From contig CALFTK010000021.1 of the NCBI GenBank assembly GCA_937916465.1, forward strand, positions 49,500 through 113,499: a stretch of 64,000 bases of DNA, read 5' to 3'. This document shows, in pieces, positions 35,505 through 45,047 of this stretch (its first letter is position 1; each line of letters opens with the position of its first letter). The notes beneath the pieces were generated by a model. It worked only from the letters and a program-made list of their open reading frames with translations, ran no database searches and had not been told where the DNA came from. Position numbers and translations under genes: made by a program. The DNA comes from an uncultured Bacteroidales bacterium. GTDB taxonomy: Bacteria; Bacteroidota; Bacteroidia; Bacteroidales; Bacteroidaceae.

Positions 35505-36638
35505 TTACTGTTTTATAAGAATGATAAGTTTCAACGATAAATCGAAGAATACCATTCTGGAATTTACATTCTGTTCTATATGTCGTTGGGCTAATGAAAA
35601 TTCTTCCATCAGTCCTATTATGTTTCTCTCATTAACAAACGGAGCAAATTTTGTGGAAAAATTCTGCTCTTGCATTGTAAGATAGTTGAGCGATGGGTTG
35701 TGAAAATTGCAGATGAAATTTTCTCGAATCATGCGTTGGCAATAGGCTAAGAACCGTTTTTGCCATTCACGACCATACGCAGCCAATGTCTCTGCCAGGT
35801 TTTTTATCTCTTTTACATTTCTGGAGTAAGCCAGACGCATTAACTGCATAAAGAAATTTAGATACTCCTGACTCTCTTCGTTTATTTGTAATGTCTGTAG
35901 TGCCTTGTGCCAACTGCCTGAACAGATATGTGAAATGTTCTGGGCAGTAGTACTGTCAACACTATATGGCGGTTGCTGAAGTCTGGCAGAAATTTCGTTC
36001 TCCTGCAACCGTTTGAACTCAATTCGTTGTGTTCTACTTGTTATGGTTTCCAATATCATATCCGGATTGTTGGAAACCAAAATAAATACTGTCTTCTGTG
36101 GCGGTTCCTCTAACAGTTTCAGCAGACTGTTGGAACATGCCGGATGCATCTTTTCAGGATACCAGATAATGGCTATTTTATAACCGCCTTCGGTCGATTT
36201 CAACGATAGTTTGTTGGTAATTACATCACTTTCTGCTGCAAAAATCTGAGCCTGTTTATTATCTGCTCCCAGTGATATAAGCCAGTCTTCCAAATTGAAA
36301 TACTCCTTTTCTGTAACAATCTCTCGCCAATTCTTTATTTCGTCATCACATCTGGTTGGTTTTTGCGATGACTTGCTTTTGTTTATTACAGGATATAAAA
36401 AATGTAGATCAGGATGTACCAGTTTGTTCATCTTGTAACACGAAGGACAAGTGCCGCAAGAATCGTTGTCGGCACTGTTCTTGCAGAGCAGATACCTGGC
36501 AAAGGCAATAGCCATTGGCAGTTTGCCGGTTCCTTCCGGACCACTGAACAGCAGTGCGTGAGGGACTGTCCCCTTACGCACCATATTCAGCAATCTGGCT
36601 TTTATATCGTCCTGTCCAATTATATCCTTGAAGTACAT
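35505..36638 (-). CDS. holB: DNA polymerase III delta-prime subunit
   Basis: A 377-residue AAA+ clamp-loader subunit. A P-loop-like GPEGTGKLPMA lies near the N-terminus, followed by a zinc-binding cysteine set (LCKNS, then CGTCPSCYKM) typical of DnaX/HolB. Further on is LLKLLEEPPQKTVFIL, the family signature, and a sensor-1 region ITSRTQRIEF. It heads the minus-strand pair with the PSP1 gene and follows the fumarase gene by 20 bp. Confidence 0.88.
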   Translation of the reverse strand: MYFKDIIGQDDIKARLLNMVRKGTVPHALLFSGPEGTGKLPMAIAFARYLLCKNSADNDSCGTCPSCYKMNKLVHPDLHFLYPVINKSKSSQKPTRCDDEIKNWREIVTEKEYFNLEDWLISLGADNKQAQIFAAESDVITNKLSLKSTEGGYKIAIIWYPEKMHPACSNSLLKLLEEPPQKTVFILVSNNPDMILETITSRTQRIEFKRLQENEISARLQQPPYSVDSTTAQNISHICSGSWHKALQTLQINEESQEYLNFFMQLMRLAYSRNVKEIKNLAETLAAYGREWQKRFLAYCQRMIRENFICNFHNPSLNYLTMQEQNFSTKFAPFVNERNIIGLMEEFSLAQRHIEQNVNSRMVFFDLSLKLIILIKQ

Positions 36639-36658
36639 CAGTATTAAGGTTATGCGGT

Positions 36659-38299
36659 TTACAGGATTGTACAGTTACAACTTGGTTTTAGCTGTTTGAA
36701 GAAATCATTACCCTTGTCATCTACAAGAATGAAAGCAGGGAAGTCTTCTACTTCAATTTTCCAAATAGCCTCCATACCCAATTCCGGATACTCTACACAC
36801 TCAATAGATTTGATATTGTTCTGTGCAAGTATGGCAGCAGGACCACCTATTGAACCTAAATAGAATCCACCATGTTTTTGACAGGCATTAGTAACGTCTA
36901 TTGAACGGTTACCTTTAGCCAACATTATAAGTGAACCACCATTAGCCTGGAATTCATCTACGTATGGGTCCATACGACCGGCTGTAGTTGGTCCCATTGA
37001 ACCGCAAGCCATTCCTGCAGGTGTCTTTGCCGGACCGGCATAGTAAATTGGATGGTCTTTCATATACTGTGGCATAGGTTCACCGGCATCCAGGCGAGCC
37101 TTGATTTTTGCATGTGCTATATCGCGTCCTACTATGATAGTACCGTTCAGTGAAAGTCTGGTTGAAACAGGGTATTTGCTCAGTATTTTGCAAACTTCGC
37201 TCATGGGCTGATTCAAATCAATTCTTACTACTTCGCCTTCGCCTGCATTTCTCAACTCTTCAGGTATCAGTTCGTATGGTTTGTCATCCATCTTTTCAAT
37301 CCAGATACCATCTTTGTTAATCTTACACTTTATGTTGCGGTCGGCCGAACAGCTTACACCCAAACCTATAGGGCAACTTGCACCGTGACGTGGCAGACGT
37401 ACTACGCGCACATCGTGAGCCATATATTTGCCACCGAACTGTGCTCCCAAACCTATCTTGTAAGCCTCCTGAAGCAGTTGCTTTTCAAGCTCTATGTCGC
37501 GGAATGCACGACCGGTTTCATCGCCTGTAGTTGGAAGTTCATCATAATAGTGTGTAGATGCAAGTTTAACTGTTAACAGGTTCTTTTCTGCACTTGTTCC
37601 ACCTATTACAATTGCAATATGGTATGGAGGACAAGCTGCTGTTCCCAAACTCTTCATCTTTTCTACAAGGAATGGAACCAATGTGCCGGCATTCTGTATG
37701 CGGGCTTTTGTCTCCTGATACAGGTATGTCTTGTTTGCTGAACCGCCACCTTTGGTTACGCAGAGGAAATGGTATTCCATACCTTCTGTTGCCTCTAAAT
37801 CTATCTGTGCAGGCAAATTACATTTGGTATTTACTTCGTCATACATAGTTAACGGAGCGTTCTGGCTGTAACGCAGGTTCTCTTCTGTATAGGTTTTATA
37901 AACACCTAATGAAAGAGCCTCTTCGTCACAGTAACCTGTCCATACCTGCTGACCTTTTTCACCATGAATAATAGCTGTACCGGTATCCTGACAAAGCGGT
38001 AACTTACCTTTTGCAGAAACTTCTGCATTGCGCAAGAATGTAAGAGCTACATATTTGTCGTTGTCACTGGCTTCCGGGTCTCTCAATATTTTAGCTACCT
38101 GTTCGTTGTGTGAACGGCGCAACAGGAACGATACATCGCGGAAAGCAGCATTAGCCATTTTTGTAAGACCCTCCTTTTCAATTTTCAGGATAGGTTTGCC
38201 TTCGAACTCGCTTACACTTACATGATCTTTTGTAAGCAGATAGTACTCTGTTTTGTCTTCGCCCAACTGAAACATTGGTGCATACTTGAATTTATCCAT
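36659..38299 (-). CDS. fumA: Class I (4Fe-4S) fumarate hydratase
   Basis: A 546-residue enzyme that interconverts fumarate and malate in central metabolism. The alpha and beta parts are fused as in E. coli FumA/FumB. Candidate cluster cysteines lie in KLPLCQDTG (C103), GTAACPPYHIAIVIGG and GASCPIGLGVSC. The beta-domain signature is MACGSMGPTTAGRMDPYVDE. Length is normal. Same strand as hflX upstream, 12 bp apart. Confidence 0.94.
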   Translation of the reverse strand: MDKFKYAPMFQLGEDKTEYYLLTKDHVSVSEFEGKPILKIEKEGLTKMANAAFRDVSFLLRRSHNEQVAKILRDPEASDNDKYVALTFLRNAEVSAKGKLPLCQDTGTAIIHGEKGQQVWTGYCDEEALSLGVYKTYTEENLRYSQNAPLTMYDEVNTKCNLPAQIDLEATEGMEYHFLCVTKGGGSANKTYLYQETKARIQNAGTLVPFLVEKMKSLGTAACPPYHIAIVIGGTSAEKNLLTVKLASTHYYDELPTTGDETGRAFRDIELEKQLLQEAYKIGLGAQFGGKYMAHDVRVVRLPRHGASCPIGLGVSCSADRNIKCKINKDGIWIEKMDDKPYELIPEELRNAGEGEVVRIDLNQPMSEVCKILSKYPVSTRLSLNGTIIVGRDIAHAKIKARLDAGEPMPQYMKDHPIYYAGPAKTPAGMACGSMGPTTAGRMDPYVDEFQANGGSLIMLAKGNRSIDVTNACQKHGGFYLGSIGGPAAILAQNNIKSIECVEYPELGMEAIWKIEVEDFPAFILVDDKGNDFFKQLKPSCNCTIL

Positions 38300-38311
38300 A
38301 TCGCTATATTT

Positions 38312-39574
38312 TTATTGTTCGTATTCTGTATCGGGATAGAGGAAATCGTTGTACGGATATTTCTGTACGTGAAGCTGTTTCACCCTGTCGTAAAGCACGC
38401 TTCTCAGTTCCTCTATATTGGTTCGTTTGGTTGCAGAGATGAATAGACATTCTCCGTCTAATTTTGCCATCCAGGTCTGCATCAGTTCATCAATTGTAAC
38501 ATTCTCTTTTGTGGCAGGCGTTAAATCATCGGCCTCTTTTTCTACCCATGAATATGCATCTATCTTATTGAATATCACAATGCTGGGCTTATCTCCTGCG
38601 CCAAGTTCAGACAGTGTCTTTTCCACAACTGTCATCTGGTCTTCAAAATCTGGATGTGATATATCTATAACATGAAGTAATAAATCGGCTTCACGCACTT
38701 CGTCCAGTGTGGATTTGAATGATTCTACAAGGTCTGTAGGCAGCTTGCGAATAAATCCTACTGTATCGGAAAGCAAAAACGGCAGATTCTCTACCACCAC
38801 TTTTCTTACTGTGGTATCTAAAGTGGCAAATAGTTTGTTCTCTGCAAATACGTCACTCTTTGACAGTAGGTTCATAAGTGTGGATTTACCTACGTTTGTA
38901 TATCCAACCAGCGCTACGCGGATTAATCTGCCACGATTTTTGCGCATTGTCGATTTCTGTCTGTCAATATCTTGCAGTTGCTGTTTAAGCCACGAAATTC
39001 GTTTGGTTATTATTCGGCGGTCCATTTCAAGCTGGGTTTCACCCGGTCCGCGCAGACCAACACTACCCTTACCGCCTCCGGCACCTGAACCACCACCCTG
39101 GCGTTCCAAGTGGGTCCACATTCGTTGCAGTCTGGGCAGCAGATATTTGTATTGTGCAAGTTCAACCTGTGTTTTTGCGTGGGCTGTTTGTGCACGCATG
39201 GCGAATATGTCCAATATTAGTGATGTCCTGTCCAGAACTTTTACATTCAGAGCTTTCTCTATGGCCGACATCTGTTTGGCGGTCAGTTCATCATCAAAAA
39301 TAGCCATACCTACTTCATCTTCCAGGTCTGCCATTTTATCTATGTAGGCTCTTATCTCTTCAAGTTTACCCTTTCCAACGTATGTGGCAGAATTTGCAGC
39401 ATTTATCTTCTGGGTAAAACGGCGCATGACTCTTACTCCGGCAGTATCGGCCAAGAACTCCAGTTCATCAAGATACTCTTCGGTTTTGCGCTCGTTCTGC
39501 TCCTGTGTTATTATACCCACAAGTACAGCGGTTTCTGCTCTATTTTCGGCTGTTACTATAAACTCTTCCTTCAT
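38312..39574 (-). CDS. hflX: Ribosome-associated GTPase HflX
   Basis: A 420-residue GTPase that binds the large ribosomal subunit and rescues stalled ribosomes. An N-terminal HflX domain (NAANSATYVGKGKLEEIR) leads to the glycine-rich linker (GGGSGAGGGKGSVGLRGPGE) and the G domain: G1 GYTNVGKST, G3 DTVGFIRKLP, G4 NKID. The ATG overlaps the rsmI stop by 4 bp (atga), so the two are coupled. Confidence 0.94.
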   Translation of the reverse strand: MKEEFIVTAENRAETAVLVGIITQEQNERKTEEYLDELEFLADTAGVRVMRRFTQKINAANSATYVGKGKLEEIRAYIDKMADLEDEVGMAIFDDELTAKQMSAIEKALNVKVLDRTSLILDIFAMRAQTAHAKTQVELAQYKYLLPRLQRMWTHLERQGGGSGAGGGKGSVGLRGPGETQLEMDRRIITKRISWLKQQLQDIDRQKSTMRKNRGRLIRVALVGYTNVGKSTLMNLLSKSDVFAENKLFATLDTTVRKVVVENLPFLLSDTVGFIRKLPTDLVESFKSTLDEVREADLLLHVIDISHPDFEDQMTVVEKTLSELGAGDKPSIVIFNKIDAYSWVEKEADDLTPATKENVTIDELMQTWMAKLDGECLFISATKRTNIEELRSVLYDRVKQLHVQKYPYNDFLYPDTEYEQ

Positions 39575-40281
39575 CTTTCTCTTTTTTCAGTGTCTTTCTT
39601 CTCTTTATCCTCTTTTCCCCCTACCAACATAACTATTTCTCCCTTGGGTTCGTGGGTGGTGAAATGTTCTATCAGTTCTGCCAATGTACCTCTTACACAC
39701 TCTTCATGTATTTTGGATATTTCGCGGCATACAGCAGCCGGTCTGTCCGGTCCAAATGTTTCTGCAAACTGACTTAATGTCTTTACCACTCTGTAAGGCG
39801 ATTCGTAGAATATCATTGTTCTGGATTCATCTTTAAGTGATGCAATCTTGGTAGCACGTCCCTTTTTTTGTGGTAGAAAACCTTCAAAACAGAATCTGTC
39901 GCATGGTAGGGCCGATATTACCAGCGCCGGAACAAATGCTGTGGCGCCCGGCAGACACTCTACATCTATGCCACTGTTTACGCATTGGCGCACTAACATG
40001 AATCCCGGATCTGAAATGGCCGGAGTGCCTGCATCGCTTATCAGAGCTATGGATTCTCCGCTTAAAATACGTTCGGATATTCGTGCAACAGTTTCGTGTT
40101 CATTGAATTTGTGATGTGACAGGAGAGGCTTCTTAATATCATAATGCTTTAACAGAATACCACTTGTGCGGGTATCTTCTGCCAAAATAAGGTCAACTTC
40201 TTTCAATATTCTTATTGCCCTTAAAGTGATATCTTCCAGATTGCCTACCGGCGTAGGAATCAAGTATAATTTTCCTGCCAT
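39571..40281 (-). CDS. rsmI: 16S rRNA 2'-O-ribose C1402 methyltransferase
   Basis: A 236-residue SAM-dependent tetrapyrrole-methylase-fold enzyme. The signature stretches are IPTPVGNLEDITLRAI, AEDTRTSGILLKHY and ALISDAGTPAISDPG. Length is slightly short but normal for Bacteroidota, and the C-terminus is a Lys/Glu-rich tail. First gene of the rsmI-hflX-fumarase run on the minus strand. Confidence 0.93.
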   Translation of the reverse strand: MAGKLYLIPTPVGNLEDITLRAIRILKEVDLILAEDTRTSGILLKHYDIKKPLLSHHKFNEHETVARISERILSGESIALISDAGTPAISDPGFMLVRQCVNSGIDVECLPGATAFVPALVISALPCDRFCFEGFLPQKKGRATKIASLKDESRTMIFYESPYRVVKTLSQFAETFGPDRPAAVCREISKIHEECVRGTLAELIEHFTTHEPKGEIVMLVGGKEDKEKKDTEKRER

Positions 40282-40447
40282 TATTCAAATTATTATCAGA
40301 GAGCAAAAATAAACAAAAAAATTCTCAATCATTCTATTTTTCCACCTTATTAAAGGGTAATCTGATTTTATTCATAACAGAGTTCGGTTTTTAATCTATT
40401 TGTACTATCTTTACACATTGCATACAAGAATTATCAAGTAAGTCTAT

Positions 40448-42172
40448 ATGAAGAAAGTATTGAAAATATCAGGTATAGTATATTTGCTGCTCTTCTTTGC
40501 AGCAATCTTCTTGTTCTATAAGTTAGTAGTTCCATATCAGATGGCATTTAAAGAGCAAGCAGGTTTCTTTATGGCAACATCGTCATATATAGCTCAATAT
40601 TTGCAAAAACCGGCCATTTTATCGGAACTTTTGGGCGATTTTCTTACTCAGTTGTTCTGCCTGAAAACTTATTATGCAGTAATTCCTGTTTTGTTGCTTG
40701 TCTTAGTGTGGTTGGGTTTTGCGTTGACCATTAAGAGGGTGACAAAAAACAGTTCAGCTTTTATATCTGCATTGTTACCGGTCGCAGTAGAGGCGGCATT
40801 TCTTGTCTATATGAATTATCCGCTATCTTCCACTATATCGCTTCTTGTTGCAGTATGGTCTGCATATCTGGTTACAGGTTTGCAGAATAATTGGAGTAAA
40901 AAGATTTTGCTTGCAATTTTGGTACCCCTACTATATCTGCTTATAGGCGGGCATACGCTGACGTTTATGCTGATAGTTACAGTAATGGATTTGAAATTGT
41001 GGCAATTCAATCTGTCTGTGTTTGTGGTTGGAATAGTAGTAATTATGCTCATGGGACGTTTATATAACCTAACCTTTCAGCAGTCACTATTGTATCCTAT
41101 TATTCCGGGTTATATTATTCCATCAAATACAATGCTTTTGCTTATGGCTGCAGCTGTTTTGTTGGCTTTGATATGTGGTAGTCTGAAAGTTTATGGTTGG
41201 ATAACTTCTGTTTTGTCGGCTTCATTATTGGTTTTGGTTATGCATTTTTCATATAATGCCGATACAGAATATGCTGTAAAAATATCAACAAAGGCATACA
41301 ACGATAAATGGAACGAAGTAAAGAGTTTGTCATTAGATAACAAAACCAACAATCCTCTTGGAATATACTACAGAAATTTGTCATTCGCACGTGAAGGCAG
41401 ACTGGCTCAGGAACTGTTTAAGCATGCGCAGATGACTTCTGACGGGCTTTTTATGGATCTTCAACCCGGGGTGACATATCTGGAGGTCTTTTCATATCTT
41501 GATGTCCTTTTGGAAGTAGGCGATGTTTCGCAGGCAACAGACTGTGCTTTGCTTTGTCAGACTGTTATGCCAAAATCATATTCATCGCGTGGCATAAAGA
41601 ACCTTGCAGAGATAGCAATGATAGTGGGCGATATAGATGTGGCAAATAAATACCTTGATATGTTGGAAGCAACCATTCCGCATAAGAAATGGGCTGTAAA
41701 AATGAAAGAATGTATGGCTGCCGATTCTCTACCGCAAGAGTATGTGGTATATCGTAATCGTATGCCTTTAGTCGATTATTTTTATCAGCAGAATAACTGG
41801 CGCGAATCACTTGTTGCAGTAGCCGATGCCAATCCGCTGAATGTGGTTGCAATAGATTACCTGTTGTCAGCAAGTCTGCTCAATAAGAATTATCAGACAT
41901 TCCTTTCTCACTATGACCGATACTATCTTAATAAGTTGGATAGAATAATTCAGGTACCTGAAATATATCAGCAGGCATTACTGCTTCAGGCTACTGATGA
42001 TGAAAGTCTGCAGATGATTATGGAAAAGTACAGAATTCCTATGAGTATGGTCGATTATTATTTTGCTTTTGTAGATGCACAAGCTGAATCGCAAGGCGAT
42101 ATACGTAAATTAGGCAATTTTGCAGGCACGTATTGGTATTATATGGTTTTAGCAAGATTTAATAAGCAATGA
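40448..42172 (+). CDS. DUF6057-type membrane protein
   Basis: A 574-residue protein. The N-terminal half is a membrane domain with about eight or more hydrophobic segments. The C-terminal half (about 290-574) is soluble and looks like a helical repeat, TPR-like, with pieces such as YLEVFSYLDVLLEVGDVSQ and IAMIVGDIDVANKYL. This matches the layout of Bacteroidales proteins labelled DUF6057. Its stop overlaps the start of the next gene (atga), a c-type-heme-motif lipoprotein, so the pair probably works together. Biochemical role is unknown. Confidence 0.65.
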   Translation: MKKVLKISGIVYLLLFFAAIFLFYKLVVPYQMAFKEQAGFFMATSSYIAQYLQKPAILSELLGDFLTQLFCLKTYYAVIPVLLLVLVWLGFALTIKRVTKNSSAFISALLPVAVEAAFLVYMNYPLSSTISLLVAVWSAYLVTGLQNNWSKKILLAILVPLLYLLIGGHTLTFMLIVTVMDLKLWQFNLSVFVVGIVVIMLMGRLYNLTFQQSLLYPIIPGYIIPSNTMLLLMAAAVLLALICGSLKVYGWITSVLSASLLVLVMHFSYNADTEYAVKISTKAYNDKWNEVKSLSLDNKTNNPLGIYYRNLSFAREGRLAQELFKHAQMTSDGLFMDLQPGVTYLEVFSYLDVLLEVGDVSQATDCALLCQTVMPKSYSSRGIKNLAEIAMIVGDIDVANKYLDMLEATIPHKKWAVKMKECMAADSLPQEYVVYRNRMPLVDYFYQQNNWRESLVAVADANPLNVVAIDYLLSASLLNKNYQTFLSHYDRYYLNKLDRIIQVPEIYQQALLLQATDDESLQMIMEKYRIPMSMVDYYFAFVDAQAESQGDIRKLGNFAGTYWYYMVLARFNKQ

Positions 42173-43605
42173 TTATGAAGAAGATATATGTATTATTGGC
42201 TACAGTACTTGTACTCTTTGCAAGCTGTTCTAAAGATAGTGGTACAGTTACATCGGAAAGTATATTTCCTAACTATTCCGATGTAGTTATCCCAGTCAAT
42301 ATAGCACCGCTTAATTTTATGGTCAGTGGTGCCGAAAAGGTGAAAGTAAACATTAGCGGAACATCTGAATATAGCTTTTCCAATAGAGGTGAAACAGTAA
42401 AATTTCCATTGAAGAGATGGAAACAGATGTTGAATGTAGAAAAAGGAAACAGTTTGAAAGTATCGGTATTTGTAAATGGTGAAAACAGTCCGCTGGCGCA
42501 GTTTAATTGGACCGTTTCTGCCGATTCCATCGATAAATATCTAAGTTATCGTCTTATTGAACCTGCCTACGAAGTGTGGAGCAGAATAGAGATTCAGGAA
42601 CGAAACCTTGAAAACTTCTCTACTCGTCTTCTGGGCGACAACAGAACTGCCGATAAGTGTTGTATTAACTGTCACACAACAAATAACAAAGGCACATCAT
42701 TCATGCATCTGCGTGGCTCAAATGGTGGAACAATATTAAACAGAAATGGTGTTGTTACAAAACTGAATACCAAAACTGAATTTACCGGCAATACTGTATA
42801 TGGCGATATATCGACCGACGGCAGATATGGCGTGTTCACAACGGCCGATATCAAGTTTGCCATCCATTCCCACTATACAAAGCGTATGGAGGTCTATGAC
42901 TCTTCAAGCGATTTGGTAGTTTTGGATTTTGACAATCTTACAGTAACCGATGCTCCTTGTGTAAAAGGTACGGAGTATCAGGAAACTTTCCCATGCTTTG
43001 CTCCGGATGGAAAAACTATCTTTTTTTGCCGTGCAAAGCATCTGCCACAACCCGATAGTTTGGCCCACATGAAGTATGATATAGCTGCTGTCCAATTTGA
43101 TCCGAATACAGGAAAAATTGGAAACAAGGTGGTTACAGTGGTAAGTACTGAAGGTAGGGATGTATCTTTCAGCCACTTGAAATGTTCTCCTGACGGTCGT
43201 TATCTTATGGCTACTGCAGCCAGTTATGGAACTTTCCCTGTTTGGCACGAAGAGAGTGAATTGTGGCTTATCGATTTGAGAACCGGTGCGGTTGATGTTA
43301 TGAAGGATACTAATGCCAGGTATGCCGATACATATCATAGTTGGAGCAGTAACAGTCGTTGGATAGTGTTTGCCTCCAAACGTGACGACAAGGTATATGG
43401 TCGTCCTTACATTGCTCACGTTGATGAAAACGGCAAAGTATCTAAAGCGTTTGTATTACCGCAAAAGAATCCGGATCTTTATAACACAACATTGAAATCA
43501 TTTAACCTTCCTGAACTTTCGGCAGTAAAGGAAGATTATAATGCACGTGACGTTTCCGTTCTATACAACAAAATAGAACCTAAACAGGTAACTTATAAAC
43601 AGTAA
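42169..43605 (+). CDS. Lipoprotein with CxxCH heme motif and TolB-like propeller
   Basis: A 478-residue predicted lipoprotein: signal peptide with lipobox LFASC, then SKDSG. Near residues 164-168 it carries CINCH, a single c-type heme motif, followed by a WD/PD40-like beta-propeller (FAPDGKTIFFCRAKH, CSPDGRYLMATAA, WSSNSRWIVFASKRD). Start could be ATG 42169 or 42175. The coupling to the DUF6057 protein by a 4 bp overlap is conserved-looking. If heme is attached, the protein would be an envelope redox sensor or electron carrier; this is inferred from one motif. Confidence 0.65.
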   Translation: MIMKKIYVLLATVLVLFASCSKDSGTVTSESIFPNYSDVVIPVNIAPLNFMVSGAEKVKVNISGTSEYSFSNRGETVKFPLKRWKQMLNVEKGNSLKVSVFVNGENSPLAQFNWTVSADSIDKYLSYRLIEPAYEVWSRIEIQERNLENFSTRLLGDNRTADKCCINCHTTNNKGTSFMHLRGSNGGTILNRNGVVTKLNTKTEFTGNTVYGDISTDGRYGVFTTADIKFAIHSHYTKRMEVYDSSSDLVVLDFDNLTVTDAPCVKGTEYQETFPCFAPDGKTIFFCRAKHLPQPDSLAHMKYDIAAVQFDPNTGKIGNKVVTVVSTEGRDVSFSHLKCSPDGRYLMATAASYGTFPVWHEESELWLIDLRTGAVDVMKDTNARYADTYHSWSSNSRWIVFASKRDDKVYGRPYIAHVDENGKVSKAFVLPQKNPDLYNTTLKSFNLPELSAVKEDYNARDVSVLYNKIEPKQVTYKQ

Positions 43606-43613
43606 TTTTTTTA

Positions 43614-44966
43614 TCAATCCAGATAACGGGCAAAGAAATCCAGGAAGTAGGGCCAGTTTGGTCCGGCTTCGTGGCCTCCTGAATGTTGGCGGAAAGCTAT
43701 ATCTCCATCCAACAATCCGTAGTTAACTCCCGGGAAAAGGTCTGTACCAATACCTTTTAAACCCAGGAACTCATAAATTTCCGATGCTTTTGCAGCACCA
43801 ATAAATGAACCGTTTATATCAACCCACATTTCCGGTTCAGATACTGCACCTACCGAAATGAATATTGGTCTGGGGGCACACATCCCTATTAGTTCGTGCT
43901 GGTCAACAGGCAGGTCGTCCCATGAACGGTTAACATCGGAATATTTTATCATGTTTCCTGCAACCCAGTGGTATGAATCCCATGCAGTGGTGTTGTCACA
44001 GGTTTCTCCACAGTTTCTTCTCCATGCTCCTGCGCCTGCTCGACCTGATGAACAGACCATTGCGGTGGCTACACGTTCATCGAATGCCATTGTAACCAAT
44101 GCTGCTTTGCCATATCGCGATACACCCTCAACTGCAACTTTATCGGCTGCAAAACGGTTGTCTGTTTCAAAGTAGTCTATAAGTTTAGAAACTCCCCAGC
44201 CCCAAGCGCGAAGTACACCCCAATCATCGGGTTTACGATACTCTCCTTTGTTACATAACCCAATAATACCACTTCTTAGACCGTGCCCGGAGTCCGGCTG
44301 GACTGTATTAGGTAATATCTGCGCAGCTGCCCATCCGCGTTCCAGAACCTGTTGTTGCCAACTGATTGCACCACCCCACGACATAGGCATTCCTAACATA
44401 TATGAAAAAACTACTACCACCGGCAGGTTTTCAGTAGCATCTTTTCTCCACATAACCTGCGCCTGAATCTCTACCTCTATTTCAGGATAGCTACTGTTGT
44501 CAACAATACCACGCAATTCTCTTATTACAATATCCATATCTGCCAATTTTGCATCGTATTCGCGTGCTATTTGCCAATCTACATTAGGAACATTTTCCGG
44601 GATTCGCCCATAGACCTCTCTTTCAAAGACCTCTTTGATTTCGGGACGGCGTACTTTATACCACATACGGGCATTCTTTACCTTCTTTCCACTGAATGTA
44701 GTAAATGGATCGGGGTAGAAAGGAAACGGGTTTGCCAACAGTTCATTGTAGTTTGGACGTAAAGCCGGGTCGGCAGCCTGACTGTCACGGCGTGGATTGG
44801 TCTCTTTTACTCCAATCTGAGATTTCATATTCTCATAATCTGCCATAGTAGCTCTGTTCAAACTATCTTGATTAACTCTTTGCATAGCACCCCATTGTGC
44901 TTTAGCACTACATACGGTCAGGATAAGTGTAACAGCTGTCAGTAGAATTTTCTTCTTCATATACAT
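43614..44966 (-). CDS. CE15-family glucuronoyl esterase-like protein
   Basis: A 450-residue secreted alpha/beta hydrolase with signal peptide (MKKKILLTAVTLILTVCSAKA). The CE15 nucleophile motif GVSRYGKAALVTMAFDER is clear, followed by VCSSGRAGAGAWRR and a C-terminal RQHSGGHEAGPNW with the likely catalytic His. CE15 enzymes cleave esters of 4-O-methyl-glucuronic acid; Bacteroidota members also occur in pectin loci. It is divergent from the GH28 gene 72 bp away. The annotation acetylxylan esterase is also used for this family. Confidence 0.85.
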   Translation of the reverse strand: MYMKKKILLTAVTLILTVCSAKAQWGAMQRVNQDSLNRATMADYENMKSQIGVKETNPRRDSQAADPALRPNYNELLANPFPFYPDPFTTFSGKKVKNARMWYKVRRPEIKEVFEREVYGRIPENVPNVDWQIAREYDAKLADMDIVIRELRGIVDNSSYPEIEVEIQAQVMWRKDATENLPVVVVFSYMLGMPMSWGGAISWQQQVLERGWAAAQILPNTVQPDSGHGLRSGIIGLCNKGEYRKPDDWGVLRAWGWGVSKLIDYFETDNRFAADKVAVEGVSRYGKAALVTMAFDERVATAMVCSSGRAGAGAWRRNCGETCDNTTAWDSYHWVAGNMIKYSDVNRSWDDLPVDQHELIGMCAPRPIFISVGAVSEPEMWVDINGSFIGAAKASEIYEFLGLKGIGTDLFPGVNYGLLDGDIAFRQHSGGHEAGPNWPYFLDFFARYLD

Positions 44967-44994
44967 ATTGGTTCTTTTTTATGCTTTAGCGAAT

Positions 44995-45025
44995 TTTAGT
45001 TTATGCAAAAATAGTAATAACTTTG
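44995..45025 (+). promoter_or_regulatory. Promoter candidate for the GH28 gene
   Basis: TAACTTTG at 45018-45025 fits the -7 TAnnTTTG consensus. A weak -33 (TTTA at 44995-44998) lies 19 bp upstream. The gene starts 22 bp downstream. Confidence 0.4.
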
Positions 45026-45047
45026 CGTTAACCAAATATTGAACTGT

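Noticed and set aside
38709..39347. A 212-codon plus-strand frame opposite hflX
   Set aside because: The translation is a Ser/Phe-rich shadow of the GTPase gene; hflX shows all G motifs.
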